64,000 nt of DNA, from assembly GCA_016926625.1 (NCBI GenBank), contig JAFGOE010000075.1:1-64000 (forward strand). The letters run 5' to 3'. This DNA is from Candidatus Zhuqueibacterota bacterium. GTDB lineage: Bacteria > Zhuqueibacterota > Zhuqueibacteria > Thermofontimicrobiales > Thiofontviventaceae. This document shows, piece by piece, positions 10,318 through 20,097 of the stretch (its first letter is position 1; every line of letters begins with the position of its first letter). The translations under genes were made by a program, and so were the position numbers. The notes under the pieces were generated by a model. The model was not told where the DNA came from. It ran no database searches and saw only the letters and a list, made by a program, of their open reading frames with translations.

Positions 10318-13311
10318 CTATCGCATCAAAACGAGTTTTCTGATATATACATTTCCTCCTGCTTCCAACCGATACACATAAATCCCACTTGCGAATCCTT
10401 TAGCATCCCATACGATTCGATGCATTCCGGCGGTTCGCTTCTCCGAAATCAATAAGGCTACTTCTTCGCCTAACAGATTGTAGATCTTCAATGTGACAAA
10501 TGATTCTTCTGGCAGTGAAAATTCGATGGTGGTGCTGGGATTGAATGGATTCGGATAATTTTGTCGTAAATTGTAATCTGTAGAGATATGTTGAACTATA
10601 TTTTGTACTCGTGTCGGTAGTGGCTCTCCTTGATATATCTTGACGTCATCAATCAGCACACCGAGATCGGTGTTCTGTTCATCGGAGATAAAATGAAATC
10701 GGACCCATACCTGGGTGTGTCCCTCTTCAATGAATTCGGTTAAACTGACTTGACGATGTTCCCATTTTTGCATGGCGCCAGATAACGAGTCAATTTTCAT
10801 CCAGTTCAGGCTGTCGCCACTGGCCTCCACGTAACAGATGTCTTTATCCTTTTCGGTCAGATATCTCGTCCAGTACTTCAGAGTGGCGCTGTCTCCTGAT
10901 TGAAAATGAAAGCCCGGTATGAAGCTCATCACCGCATCCATGTTGTTCTCATAAGGGGTGACCCCATTATGGTTATGGGCCGCACTCTTACCTGAATGAC
11001 CGACAAACGTGGTGGTAACCGCCCACCCACCATCAAAAGACCAATATCCGACATCCTTAGAAAAATCATCGACCAGATTGGTTACATCAACTGCGCGTTG
11101 AGACATATTATTATATGCATTGTAATCACCGGGGTAATTAAGAACGGTGATCACAAAATCCAGGTTTTCTTGTTGATAAGCTACAAACAGTTTAAATTCC
11201 ACCACACTTGTCTGGTCAACCAGAAGCAGCGGAACATGAGTCGTATCCGCATACAACGCCTGACCGTTACATAGTATAGTACAGGCGACATCAAAGTCGG
11301 CCCCGTTATGTTGCCCGCAATTTAAAATTTCAGCCCCTGGTATGATCGGGACAAATAGCGGGATACTATCAACCGACAGGTGCACACGTTGAGCGGCTGC
11401 ATCGTAGTCGGGTAATATAAGTTCGAGGTCATACCATACTCTTCCTGAAGAAGTGGCAGACGTATCGTTGGACGAGATGAAGATGAAGCCGCGATGATGG
11501 CCACTATGTAGATCTCTGGTTAAAATATTGAAATCGAGTAGAAGCGAATCATACGGGCTGATGCTCTCCATGCTATAGGGAAGATCTATCCAATCGGCAT
11601 CTTCCATACCAACATATCCGATACGCCGTAACGATGGATCATCCTCACCATGATTCGAGAAAAGTACGTTTCCCTGGTCACTCACCACGATATCATCGAT
11701 TAAAAAGCCGTCGAGCGATGGATCAGTTACTGCGCTAACGCCTTCGTCTGAAGCGAGCGCAAATCGGATCATGACGCTGTCTGATTTATATGCAGAAAGA
11801 TCGAATTCTATCGGTACCCAACCAGAACTGCGACCTGCCCAACCTGCTATTCCAGTTCCTATGTCCCATAGAGTTGGCGACCCGAAGCTCCACAGACTTT
11901 GACAATTATAAGCCGGATGACTGGGATAGGCAAGTTCGAAATGAATTCCACCATCGGTTGAAATCCACACGTTACACCCATCCCAACCATCATATATTTT
12001 TAATACAGGTGAGAGCAATGTGGGATCCTCCAATGCCCATCTCCCTATCAGTGAGAGGGTGGGAATAGTAGTATTCGATAATGTGAGCATAGGTAGGTCT
12101 AAATATTGCAGCCAACAGTCGCCATAGCCACTTAGCTGCGGATCGCCACACCACCATGAAAGACCATCATAGGATTGAGTACTATCCGAATGAAAATAGA
12201 TAGCTGTCGATGTCGCACCGTCCAGAGCGAAGAACGCCAACTGATTAGGACTGTTATTTTTTATATGAATTTGTTGAGACACTGAATCACCAATGACAAG
12301 CGCATCGCTGATCTGTTTTGGAAAGATAGACAGAGCCGGGCCGCATGTCGTTTCATCCCAGATAAATGAAGAATGCCTGCCAATTCTGCAAGTACCCCAT
12401 TTGATCCTGAAGTAACCGCCATTGTTTGCACCGGGTGTATATCGTTTGAATTGGGCAGTTTCACCCCAATTTGTCCCCCAACTGTTTTTACAGATCCAGC
12501 ATTGTTCTTCATCATTCCAGCCTATGATTAAGATTGCATGGCCACTAATTAGTTCCCCTGAAACATGTTCATAGACACCAGTCGAATAATATCGAAAATC
12601 ATCGTAGACAGCGAAACCTGCACTTACTGGTTGGTAAATAAGTGCATTTTTAATATTTGAGATTAAACCATCATTCAAGCAAACAAAACCACAACCAGCG
12701 ATTCGAACTGCTTCGTCCATCCAATTACTGCAGAGCTCGGTGCAAGGAATCTGATCATTCGCCTGATATGGCATACACATTTCACTCGGTATTCCATCTG
12801 TTCTGATAAAATCCAATGCTAACTTTGAATTACCTCCCTCGCAAGATCCCGCACCGCTGCAGGACAGGATAAATTGCTCTGACAGGTCGATCATCGAATC
12901 GGCGTTATTATGGTATATTTTCCACCAGGATTCGACCTGTGCAACAGCAGCGAAGTCCCAGCAACTGCCGCATCTCTGAGGAGAATACTGAGTTTTGGGT
13001 GGTGTCACCCAGTTGCCGTTGTTATTCCGCCAATCGATACGGGGAGGAAAATCGTCAACCTGGGGTAACGAAATTAATGTTTCCCGAGATTCATCCAGTG
13101 GCCCGAGGTCAGCACCACAAAGACGCTTGAACTCTTCGAGTGATAGCTTGCTCACCCAGCTCTCTCCGGGGGTCCAATTTGCCCCTTTTTCAGCAATGGC
13201 TAATTTAATCTGCTCGATATCGTCTGATGAAAATAGGTTAGACGGTAGGGTGAGAATTAGTAGAATTGGTAACAGCAGACAAAGATGGGTCATTCGTTTC
13301 AATGACTTCAT
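10318..13311 (-). CDS. Secreted papain-family (C1A) cysteine protease with T9SS sorting domain
   Basis: 997 aa extracellular protease. A signal peptide (1-29) and a short propeptide-like segment (about 30-88) precede a complete C1A domain: oxyanion Gln112 and nucleophile Cys117 in QRCGSCWDF, His258 in SGHAILIIGW and Asn276 in KNSWGTNWGE. Several extra cysteines (CSGAGSCEGG, CMPYQ ... CTELC) suggest disulfides. Downstream are several beta-sandwich domains, among them two MAM/jelly-roll-like segments with 'DGFLIDDIVV' and 'LGVLIDDVKIY', and a CARDB-like domain around 655-755. The end is a canonical sorting domain (QNYPNPFNPSTTIEF ... GIYVYRLEA). AAGGAGGT precedes the ATG. The long C-terminal half probably handles substrate or surface binding. 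Confidence 0.92.
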   Translation of the reverse strand: MKSLKRMTHLCLLLPILLILTLPSNLFSSDDIEQIKLAIAEKGANWTPGESWVSKLSLEEFKRLCGADLGPLDESRETLISLPQVDDFPPRIDWRNNNGNWVTPPKTQYSPQRCGSCWDFAAVAQVESWWKIYHNNADSMIDLSEQFILSCSGAGSCEGGNSKLALDFIRTDGIPSEMCMPYQANDQIPCTELCSNWMDEAVRIAGCGFVCLNDGLISNIKNALIYQPVSAGFAVYDDFRYYSTGVYEHVSGELISGHAILIIGWNDEEQCWICKNSWGTNWGETAQFKRYTPGANNGGYFRIKWGTCRIGRHSSFIWDETTCGPALSIFPKQISDALVIGDSVSQQIHIKNNSPNQLAFFALDGATSTAIYFHSDSTQSYDGLSWWCGDPQLSGYGDCWLQYLDLPMLTLSNTTIPTLSLIGRWALEDPTLLSPVLKIYDGWDGCNVWISTDGGIHFELAYPSHPAYNCQSLWSFGSPTLWDIGTGIAGWAGRSSGWVPIEFDLSAYKSDSVMIRFALASDEGVSAVTDPSLDGFLIDDIVVSDQGNVLFSNHGEDDPSLRRIGYVGMEDADWIDLPYSMESISPYDSLLLDFNILTRDLHSGHHRGFIFISSNDTSATSSGRVWYDLELILPDYDAAAQRVHLSVDSIPLFVPIIPGAEILNCGQHNGADFDVACTILCNGQALYADTTHVPLLLVDQTSVVEFKLFVAYQQENLDFVITVLNYPGDYNAYNNMSQRAVDVTNLVDDFSKDVGYWSFDGGWAVTTTFVGHSGKSAAHNHNGVTPYENNMDAVMSFIPGFHFQSGDSATLKYWTRYLTEKDKDICYVEASGDSLNWMKIDSLSGAMQKWEHRQVSLTEFIEEGHTQVWVRFHFISDEQNTDLGVLIDDVKIYQGEPLPTRVQNIVQHISTDYNLRQNYPNPFNPSTTIEFSLPEESFVTLKIYNLLGEEVALLISEKRTAGMHRIVWDAKGFASGIYVYRLEAGGNVYIRKLVLMR

Positions 13312-13873
13312 GTATTACCTCCTTTTTTATTGATAATTACATCCGGACTTCCCTTTCCTTCACTGGACTGAATAGTCGACGGGGACTTGCTCCTCACGAA
13401 AACTGTTTGAAAGAGTTCGTCAGCCGTTTTTCATGAAGAAAAGATAGCTGCACAGAGTGCAGCGAAATTTTTTCCTAGATGTCAAACCATGTAGATGTTT
13501 TTATACGGTAAATTAGTTGAAATTATAGTATCAAGAATAAACGTCTATTATTCTTATAACATGTTTTAAAAGAGAAATTTTATACAGGATGAATAAAATA
13601 TACCGATTCAGGGGGAGTCGGTTGAAGAAATGGTGGTAGCGAATAAACTAAGGCGATTATTTATTATCTATAAATACTGAAGGAAATGCCAAAAGGAAAA
13701 TCGATCAAAAGAACACGAACGATCCGCACATTAATATAATCTAATTCGTGCCGATTGTCAATAAGAATTTATGTTCTCAATTGAATTTTACTTCATTCGA
13801 TATCGAAATTGCATTATTTTTGTCAGGAATTTTAAAATTAATCATTATTTTGATCTAAATAACGTTATGTAAA
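13312..13873. other. 562-bp intergenic gap with minus-strand promoter
   Basis: AT-rich, with no ORF of note. It carries the promoter candidate at 13733-13761 and a small perfect hairpin (GCTGCAC-AGA-GTGCAGC, 13447-13463). The promoter position implies a protease-mRNA leader of about 415 nt. Confidence 0.5.
13733..13761 (-). promoter_or_regulatory. sigma70-like promoter, TTGACA-N17-TATATT
   Basis: Minus-strand TTGACA and TATATT are separated by exactly 17 nt, downstream of the barrel gene's stop and facing the C1A protease gene. It has the same two hexamers and the same spacing as 5470-5498 and 27723-27751. Confidence 0.55.
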
Positions 13874-15340
13874 TCATTTATTTAAGTTATCTCCAAGCAG
13901 CAGCCCAATATAAAGCGAAAAATACTTCGTGTTTTCATCTTCAGTTAGAATGATATTATAATTTGGCTGAATGGTTACTTTCTGTTTAATATCCATGGCG
14001 ACTCCCAGTTGGATGCCTGGTTTAGTTACTGAATCTCTTTCTATCTTCAACGTGATCGAGGATTCTGTATGCTGGTCTTTGTAATATCCTTTTACTTCGG
14101 CATCGCCGCTCATGAAGAAAAATCCTGCACCAGCCTGCAATGCAACATTGAAATCTTGAGTTTCGGAGCGCGACATGCGGAAACGTATTGAGGGGAGCAG
14201 CTCGATGATCGATAGTGAACCGGAAGTGCTTTTCAACTGATAATCATAACTTTCGTAATATGGCGGGATCCTCATCGATCTCGCCTGTTTGATAAGTTCT
14301 TCCCCATTGGGTGAAAATCGATTGTAGGCGATTCGTCCGCCTAAGGAGACTGATTTATTCGTCTGAAAAAAGATGTTGCATCCGGCTGAAAGTCCGATGC
14401 TCCAATCCTCGCTGCCTTCTCCGATGGCTTTCGCGATTCCTAAATTTGGTACGAAACAAATATTGCTTCTTTTTTTACCTTTGATTTCCGTTTCCTGTCG
14501 TTCTGTTTCAGGCTGACGCTCTGGATTGAGATACATCTGCATACCGATAGATCCAACGAAGCCACCGATTCCGAGTTTCAGGTCGATATCTTCCACTTCA
14601 CCGGTGAGTGGATTCAGAGGAGCATTGTCGTTTTGTAACAACTTGTGTCCCTTGTAAGCAGCGAATGAATATAGTCCCTTAGCAACCAGCATCGTTTTAT
14701 TGGAAATAATGGGGATTTCAATGCCTGCTCCCAGCACGGGTGCAATAACGTTATCCTCTCCTTGATATGTGTCGGTCGCTGAGTAAAATTCAGACATACC
14801 ACCCGTAATATCGTAGGTACTCGACATTTTCAGAGAAAGAGATAAAAATTCCAGACCAGCGCTTATAAAAATCCCCTGTTTTTTAGAGGGAAAATAATTG
14901 GCAAATAGAGAAAACGATCTTTGAGAATAATCCGTACTGCCCGAAATCTCCGATTGCATTTCCATTGTGTTACCCATCACATCGACAAATGGTAAACCAG
15001 GAATTGTCGCAGTCTCTTTTTCATTTTTCTCAAAATAATAGTTATAAGTTGCCATCATCGAAAAGTGGGAATTAATGCGGTATCCGATATAGGGCGATAA
15101 TCCTAACAGGATTTTATTATCCCACCCCCAACCTATTTTTACATCATCCTCGTCATCATCATTCCCAAACATTTTAGTCGTTACATCGAAATCAGTATCT
15201 TCGATTTTACCGGTTCCATTCATTAATAACATAGAAGCACCGCCACCTAAGAAAAAGCCTTCATTGGGAATTTGAGCCGACAGGCAATTTGAGATTAATA
15301 GTACTCCTATAAATCCGTAAGCCTTTAAAAAAAATTTCAT
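13874..15340 (-). CDS. Outer-membrane beta-barrel protein, two barrel-like halves
   Basis: 488 aa with a signal peptide ending near SNCLSAQ. The chain is rich in alternating-hydrophobic strands with glycines and terminal aromatics. A first half (about 27-280) begins 'GFFLGGGASML' and ends with a 'GIGGFVGSIGMQMYL' strand. A charged linker (ERQPETERQETEIKGKKR) leads to a second half that begins 'FVPNLGIAKAIGEG' and ends with the strand 'KYFSLYIGLLLG'. This suggests two OmpA-like barrel domains in tandem, or one larger barrel. GGGGAG lies 8 nt before the ATG. No substrate can be named. Confidence 0.75.
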   Translation of the reverse strand: MKFFLKAYGFIGVLLISNCLSAQIPNEGFFLGGGASMLLMNGTGKIEDTDFDVTTKMFGNDDDEDDVKIGWGWDNKILLGLSPYIGYRINSHFSMMATYNYYFEKNEKETATIPGLPFVDVMGNTMEMQSEISGSTDYSQRSFSLFANYFPSKKQGIFISAGLEFLSLSLKMSSTYDITGGMSEFYSATDTYQGEDNVIAPVLGAGIEIPIISNKTMLVAKGLYSFAAYKGHKLLQNDNAPLNPLTGEVEDIDLKLGIGGFVGSIGMQMYLNPERQPETERQETEIKGKKRSNICFVPNLGIAKAIGEGSEDWSIGLSAGCNIFFQTNKSVSLGGRIAYNRFSPNGEELIKQARSMRIPPYYESYDYQLKSTSGSLSIIELLPSIRFRMSRSETQDFNVALQAGAGFFFMSGDAEVKGYYKDQHTESSITLKIERDSVTKPGIQLGVAMDIKQKVTIQPNYNIILTEDENTKYFSLYIGLLLGDNLNK

Positions 15341-15569
15341 TGTTCATTCTCCCCTTTTTTATTAGGATTTAGGAATATTGGTTTTATTTTTTATATAAAA
15401 ATTCCGCGAGAATACCCGGTATAGTATTATTTATGCAGGTCTAAAAGGATAAACCATGATGTTAATTTAAATAATTAACGAAGAAAAAGAATAAAAATCA
15501 ACAAATTTCTGAATCAGCTCACCTTTTGGTAAGCGCATACCATGCATGGTGCGTGTCTTTTACTAATAA
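15341..15569. other. Divergent intergenic region, left part
   Basis: Together with 15570-15752 it makes a gap of about 410 bp between the divergent barrel gene and the sulfatase gene. The sulfatase promoter candidate is listed separately. I see no confident minus-strand promoter for the barrel and no ORF. Confidence 0.4.
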
Positions 15570-15598
15570 TTGACACTGGTACATTATATAGATAAAAT
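15570..15598 (+). promoter_or_regulatory. sigma70-like promoter for the sulfatase, TTGACA-N17-TAAAAT
   Basis: Perfect TTGACA, a 17-nt spacer and TAAAAT. It lies about 150 nt upstream of the sulfatase start on the same strand, with nothing else in between. Confidence 0.5.
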
Positions 15599-15752
15599 AT
15601 TCAAGGCCCATCGCTATTGAAAAATTTGACATTATCGACTGACATACTTGATAAAGTCATCAATATTTTGTATGTTTTATTGATCTGCCGATACTCGTAA
15701 AAACGAGATTGTTCGAAAAACGAAATATGTTCAGAAAAGAAGGAAATTGATC

Positions 15753-17192
15753 ATGATCAGAAAATCCCACACACGTCGTCAATTTTTAAAAACCACTGGC
15801 CTTTTAGCAGCGGCATCCGCATTGCCGTGCTTGAAAGGAAGTCGGAATGATGTAAGACGACTGCAGCCCAACATTATCTACATACTGGCGGATGATCTGG
15901 GGTATGGAGATTTAAGCTGCTATGGTCAGAACAAGTTCTCAACACCCAATCTGGATCAATTAGCCCGTAGTGGTATAAGATTTACCCATCACTCCGCAGG
16001 CAGTACCGTATGCGCGCCATCGAGGTCGGTATTGCTGACCGGACTCCATACCGGCCGTACGCCCATTAAGGGCAACAAAGAATATGAAACGGAAGGACAA
16101 CAGCCGATGCCGGAAAGCACAGTGACCGTGGCCAAACTCCTCCGGCAGGCCGGATACAGGACAGGGGCTTTCGGGAAGTGGGGACTCGGTTTCGTGGGTA
16201 CAGACGGCGATCCGAACGCTCAGGGGTTCGATGAGTTCTTCGGCTACAACTGTCAGCGACAGGCGCACCGGCATTATCCGTCTCATCTATGGTATAATCA
16301 TAAAAAAATTACGCTGGAAGGAAACGATCAAAATCCTCCTCTCACCTATGCGCCCGATGTGATTCATGAAAAAGCACTCGAGTTCATCGAGACAAATCGA
16401 GAGCATCCCTTCTTCCTGTATCTTCCTTACACCCTGCCTCATGCGGAACTCATCGTTCCGGACGACGACATCCTGCGAAAGTATAAAGGGACGTTCGAGG
16501 AGAAGCCCTATATTGCCGACGAGGGTAGTGATTACGGCGCCGACATGATCGTCGCAAAATACTGTTCGCAGGAGACGCCGCGAGCCGTCTACGCGGCGAT
16601 GGTGGATCGGCTGGATTGTTACGTTGGTGAGGTGGTTGCTAAAATTGCTGAATTAAATCTGTCCTCTCAGACCCTGATCATGTTCAGCAGCGACAACGGT
16701 CCCCATCAGGAGGGTGGTGCGGATCCCCAATTCTTCAACAGCAACGGGGGATTACGTGGTCACAAGCGAGATTTGTATGAGGGGGGCATTCGGGTGCCGT
16801 TTATCGCGTCCTGGCCAGGCCACATCCCGGTCGGGAACAATTCCGATCATATATCCGCCTTCTGGGATATACTTCCAACATTCGCAGAGTTAGCCGGCGT
16901 TAAAACACCGTCAGCAATCGACGGCATTTCACTAGTCCCGACGCTAATGAACAGAGGCAATCAGCGCGAACATGACTATCTTTATTGGGAGTTCCATGAA
17001 TGGGGCGGCCGAGTCGCCGTTCGCAAAGGTAACTGGAAAGCAGTACGATTGAATGCATTGGTTGAGCCTCAGCACTCCCTGGAGCTGTATAATTTAAACG
17101 ATGATCCCCACGAACAGCATGATGTGGCTAAAGATCATCCCGATCTGGTAAAGGAGATAGAGGCGATCATCAATAGAGAAAAAAGCTTTTAG
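15753..17192 (+). CDS. Tat-exported sulfatase (arylsulfatase family, Cys type)
   Basis: 479 aa from the ATG at 15753, 8 nt after AGAAGGA; the track's TTG at 15747 is a less likely start. The N-terminus has a twin-arginine motif (TRRQFLKTTG) and hydrophobic stretch, so the enzyme is probably exported folded. Family hallmarks are metal ligands Asp47-Asp48 in ADDLGYGD, the C-A-P-S-R signature with Cys87 as the residue converted to formylglycine, GKWGLG with the conserved Lys, and SSDNGPH with the Asp-Asn metal ligands. Length is typical of arylsulfatase A / N-acetylgalactosamine-6-sulfatase-like enzymes. It needs a formylglycine-generating enzyme or anSME, and none is in the window. The likely substrate is a sulfated glycan. 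Confidence 0.93.
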   Translation: MIRKSHTRRQFLKTTGLLAAASALPCLKGSRNDVRRLQPNIIYILADDLGYGDLSCYGQNKFSTPNLDQLARSGIRFTHHSAGSTVCAPSRSVLLTGLHTGRTPIKGNKEYETEGQQPMPESTVTVAKLLRQAGYRTGAFGKWGLGFVGTDGDPNAQGFDEFFGYNCQRQAHRHYPSHLWYNHKKITLEGNDQNPPLTYAPDVIHEKALEFIETNREHPFFLYLPYTLPHAELIVPDDDILRKYKGTFEEKPYIADEGSDYGADMIVAKYCSQETPRAVYAAMVDRLDCYVGEVVAKIAELNLSSQTLIMFSSDNGPHQEGGADPQFFNSNGGLRGHKRDLYEGGIRVPFIASWPGHIPVGNNSDHISAFWDILPTFAELAGVKTPSAIDGISLVPTLMNRGNQREHDYLYWEFHEWGGRVAVRKGNWKAVRLNALVEPQHSLELYNLNDDPHEQHDVAKDHPDLVKEIEAIINREKSF

Positions 17193-17280
17193 CATGCCAC
17201 AGAGTAATATTCATAACTAATAGATCCTACTCGTAAAAGAGTACTATTTCTATTGCCAGTCTGTCTGATGCAAAATTAAT

Positions 17281-17322
17281 AAGGGGATACGGTACTGTAT
17301 ATTAAGTGAACCGTATCCCCTT
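17281..17322. terminator. Bidirectional terminator between sulfatase and P-type ATPase
   Basis: A perfect 13-bp stem AAGGGGATACGGT / ACCGTATCCCCTT with a 16-nt loop, centrally placed between convergent genes. The U-runs are weak. Confidence 0.7.
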
Positions 17323-17372
17323 GTCATCTTCTTTATGTTATCGATCCAATTTCTAAAACATCTGTCTTGATA

Positions 17373-19874
17373 TCAATCCGTCAGGTGATAGTAAAAATAT
17401 TTAACCAGTTCAGAACAGACAAAGAATGATCCGACCAGGGCGAGGATGGTGCCCATATGTTTTGCCGTGGGCGGCGTAAAGTGGAAAATGCTCTGACCAA
17501 TACCCGTGTACGGCAACAGCACTGTCAATATAATCGCGATACCCGTCAGTACCAGCACATACGATGAAGGACGTTTCGCCTTGAAAAACGGCAGTTTACT
17601 CCTGACGGAGAACAGAAATATAAGTTCGGTGATAATGCTGCCCATGTACCAGTTGGTCTGCAGAATGTTCGCTCCCTCCCGGACGAAGATCGCAAAGAAC
17701 ATGAAGTCGAACACCATGCTCACCACGCCGAGAACGATCGAAATAAGGACGATTTCCTTTACGTCGTACTTTCGTGGCTTCGTAACCTCCGGAATATCGA
17801 CATTATCGGTGGCGATGGATATCATCGGAAAATCAGAGAGCAGGTTCACCAGCAATATCTGCAGCGGCAACATCGGTAAAAAATCGATAAACAGTGAGCC
17901 GATCGCAATCGCGTAAAAGTTGCCGAAGTTGGACGCGAGCGTGGCCTTTAAGTACTTGATGCTATTGGCGATTCCTTCGCGACCGCTTCGAATCCCATCG
18001 ATAATCACCTCAAGGTTTTTCTGCAACAGGATGATGTCCGCTGCCTCACGGGCGATATCAGCGGCGCTTTCGACCACCATCGATACGGTGGCGAGTTTCA
18101 GTGCGGGCGCATCGTTGATCCCTTCTCCCAGGAATCCGACTGTATAGGTCTGTTGCAGTGTCTGAATGATCTCGTATTTTTGCTCGGGCGTGACACGAGC
18201 GAAAACGTCGTAATGCATGATCGCTTTGGTACGTTCTTCAGGCGTCTTACTCATTAACTCGAATCCGCTGATCACCTGGGTAGCATCCTCAAGCAATCCG
18301 ATCTTCACGCCAACGGCTCCGGCGACTTCGGGACTGTCGCCCGTAATGATTTTAAGCTGAACACCGAGCTGTTTCGCTTTCTCCACGGCCTGGAATGTGG
18401 AGGGCTTGATGGGATCGGAGAACGCGATGACGCCCAGAAAATCGAGGTCATGTTCGTCCTCCGGCGAAATCGTCGTTGTGTCCGATGGCAGCACTCGTTT
18501 CGCGATCGCGATGGTTCGCTCGCCGGCTTTCCCTTTTTCCATGAGCCAGGAATGAAGTGCCTTCTGTTCGGTTTCATTCAGCGAAGATAAATGCAGTACG
18601 TCCTCCGGTGCACCTCGAACCAGCATAATGGTCTCGTTCCCGTCACGAAGCAGTACGCTGTTGCGGCGGCGCTGCGGATTGAACGGTATCTCCATCAGTC
18701 GCTCCGGCTGTTTGTCTGATGACAGATTATTCTTAGCGAAGGCTTCTAAGATACCGATATCAAAAGGCTCCGTCTTCTGTTCGGTCTGGGCGACGGTTAG
18801 CGCGGCGAAAGACAGTAGTCCTGGGTCCGCACCCGGAGAAAATTCCGTCACCGTGAGCGAGTTCTCGGTGAGAGTCCCGGTTTTATCGGAGCAGAGCACT
18901 TCGATGCTGCCGATGTCTTCGATCGCGGTTAACCGTTTGACGACCACATCCTGTTTAGCGAGTCGCAACGCGCCGCGCGAAAGCGAAACAGTCGTCACGA
19001 CCGGCAGAGCCTCCGGTATCACGCTGACCACGAGGGCGATGGAGAAAATAACCAGTTCGATGATATTCGCCCGCTCTCCTTTTAGAATCAGATTCATCGC
19101 AAATACAACCGCCAGCGTAATAAGGATCATCCTGAGGATGAATTGACTGAAACGGCCGATCCCTTTGGAGAATTCGCTCTCTTTGGTGGTCTCCAAAGTT
19201 AATTTAGCGATCGTGCCGATGGCGGTGCGGGCACCTGTTTCTAATACCAGTGCAATCGCATCCCCTTCGACCACCGATGTACCGCTGAAACAGAGATTAT
19301 GTCCTTCGTAGATGCTTTTGGGGACTGCGGTCATCACATCCTGGTTTTTAGGAACAGGCACTGATTCACCGGTCAGCGTCGTCTCATTGACGACCAGGTA
19401 GTGTGTACTCAGTATCCGAACATCGGCCGGTACGGAATCCCCTGTCTCGAGTTTGATGATGTCACCCGGGACCAGGTTACGCGAATCGATGGTGTCCCAA
19501 TGCGAATCGCGTTTGACCCGGGTCCGTTTGGTGATGAATTGCTGTAATGCTCTTAAAGAAAGCTCGGATTTGTACTCCTGATAAAATCCGAGAAGAGCGT
19601 TGATGAATACGAAACTGATGATAACGGCTGCGTCGAGATGTTCGCCCACGATAAACACGATAATCGCAGCCACGATGAGCAGATAGATAAAAGCCGATTT
19701 AAATTGGCGAAGAGCGACATCGTACCATCGAACCTGGTTCGCTTTGATCTCATTGTAACCCCTGGTGGATAAATGTTCCGAAGCTTGTTGCGATGATAAT
19801 CCACTCGCTGCTGAGGTACTGAACCGCTCTGACAACTCCTGTTCCGATAAAGTAGCGTAATTAAAGATGTCCAT
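17373..19874 (-). CDS. P-type cation-transporting ATPase (MgtA/P3B-like)
   Basis: 833 aa integral-membrane pump. Visible parts: an N-terminal cation-ATPase segment (1-60), two transmembrane helices (about 65-97), an actuator domain with LTGES, an M4 'PEALP' motif, the phosphorylation site DKTGT (Asp329), an ATP-binding domain, and six C-terminal helices. The hinge motif reads GEGINDAPAL rather than the usual GDGxNDAP. The stretch around 'TLASNFGNFYAIAIGSLF' and 'PLQILLVNLLSDFPM' most resembles MgtA-type Mg2+ ATPases, but the M4 motif differs from MgtA (PEMLP), so the ion is uncertain. AGGAG lies just before the ATG. The gene is monocistronic, convergent with the sulfatase. Confidence 0.9.
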   Translation of the reverse strand: MDIFNYATLSEQELSERFSTSAASGLSSQQASEHLSTRGYNEIKANQVRWYDVALRQFKSAFIYLLIVAAIIVFIVGEHLDAAVIISFVFINALLGFYQEYKSELSLRALQQFITKRTRVKRDSHWDTIDSRNLVPGDIIKLETGDSVPADVRILSTHYLVVNETTLTGESVPVPKNQDVMTAVPKSIYEGHNLCFSGTSVVEGDAIALVLETGARTAIGTIAKLTLETTKESEFSKGIGRFSQFILRMILITLAVVFAMNLILKGERANIIELVIFSIALVVSVIPEALPVVTTVSLSRGALRLAKQDVVVKRLTAIEDIGSIEVLCSDKTGTLTENSLTVTEFSPGADPGLLSFAALTVAQTEQKTEPFDIGILEAFAKNNLSSDKQPERLMEIPFNPQRRRNSVLLRDGNETIMLVRGAPEDVLHLSSLNETEQKALHSWLMEKGKAGERTIAIAKRVLPSDTTTISPEDEHDLDFLGVIAFSDPIKPSTFQAVEKAKQLGVQLKIITGDSPEVAGAVGVKIGLLEDATQVISGFELMSKTPEERTKAIMHYDVFARVTPEQKYEIIQTLQQTYTVGFLGEGINDAPALKLATVSMVVESAADIAREAADIILLQKNLEVIIDGIRSGREGIANSIKYLKATLASNFGNFYAIAIGSLFIDFLPMLPLQILLVNLLSDFPMISIATDNVDIPEVTKPRKYDVKEIVLISIVLGVVSMVFDFMFFAIFVREGANILQTNWYMGSIITELIFLFSVRSKLPFFKAKRPSSYVLVLTGIAIILTVLLPYTGIGQSIFHFTPPTAKHMGTILALVGSFFVCSELVKYFYYHLTD

Positions 19875-20063
19875 AGTGTCTCCTGCAAACTAACCATCAA
19901 TGAAGCTGTTTATTGGAGTTGAATCTCCGGTAAAGCATTTTAAGTTGTGTAATCCTTTTATTACTATAAACAGTGCCTATTTTTTAATATTCCCGTAAAA
20001 AAAGTTCTCGATATTTTTTTTTGACTTATCATCGGTTTTATTTAAAGCGTGGATTGATACATA

Positions 20064-20091
20064 GACGGGCTGTCCCCCAAAGACAGTCCGT
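20064..20091 (-). terminator. Hairpin just downstream of the metallophosphoesterase stop
   Basis: ACGGACTGTC pairs with GACAGCCCGT (one G-U) around a 7-nt loop, immediately after the minus-strand stop codon at 20098. There is no strong U-run, so it is a moderate terminator candidate. Confidence 0.45.
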
Positions 20092-20097
20092 TTGAAT

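Noticed and set aside
13447-13463. Hairpin GCTGCAC-AGA-GTGCAGC as terminator
   Set aside because: Perfect but only 7 bp, far from any gene end, and lacking a clear U-run on the relevant strand; left as a note in the gap entry.
14355-14372. String 'TTTATTCGTC' inside the barrel gene resembling the MITE core
   Set aside because: Only 10 nt match, it lies inside a coding region, and the inverted repeats are absent.
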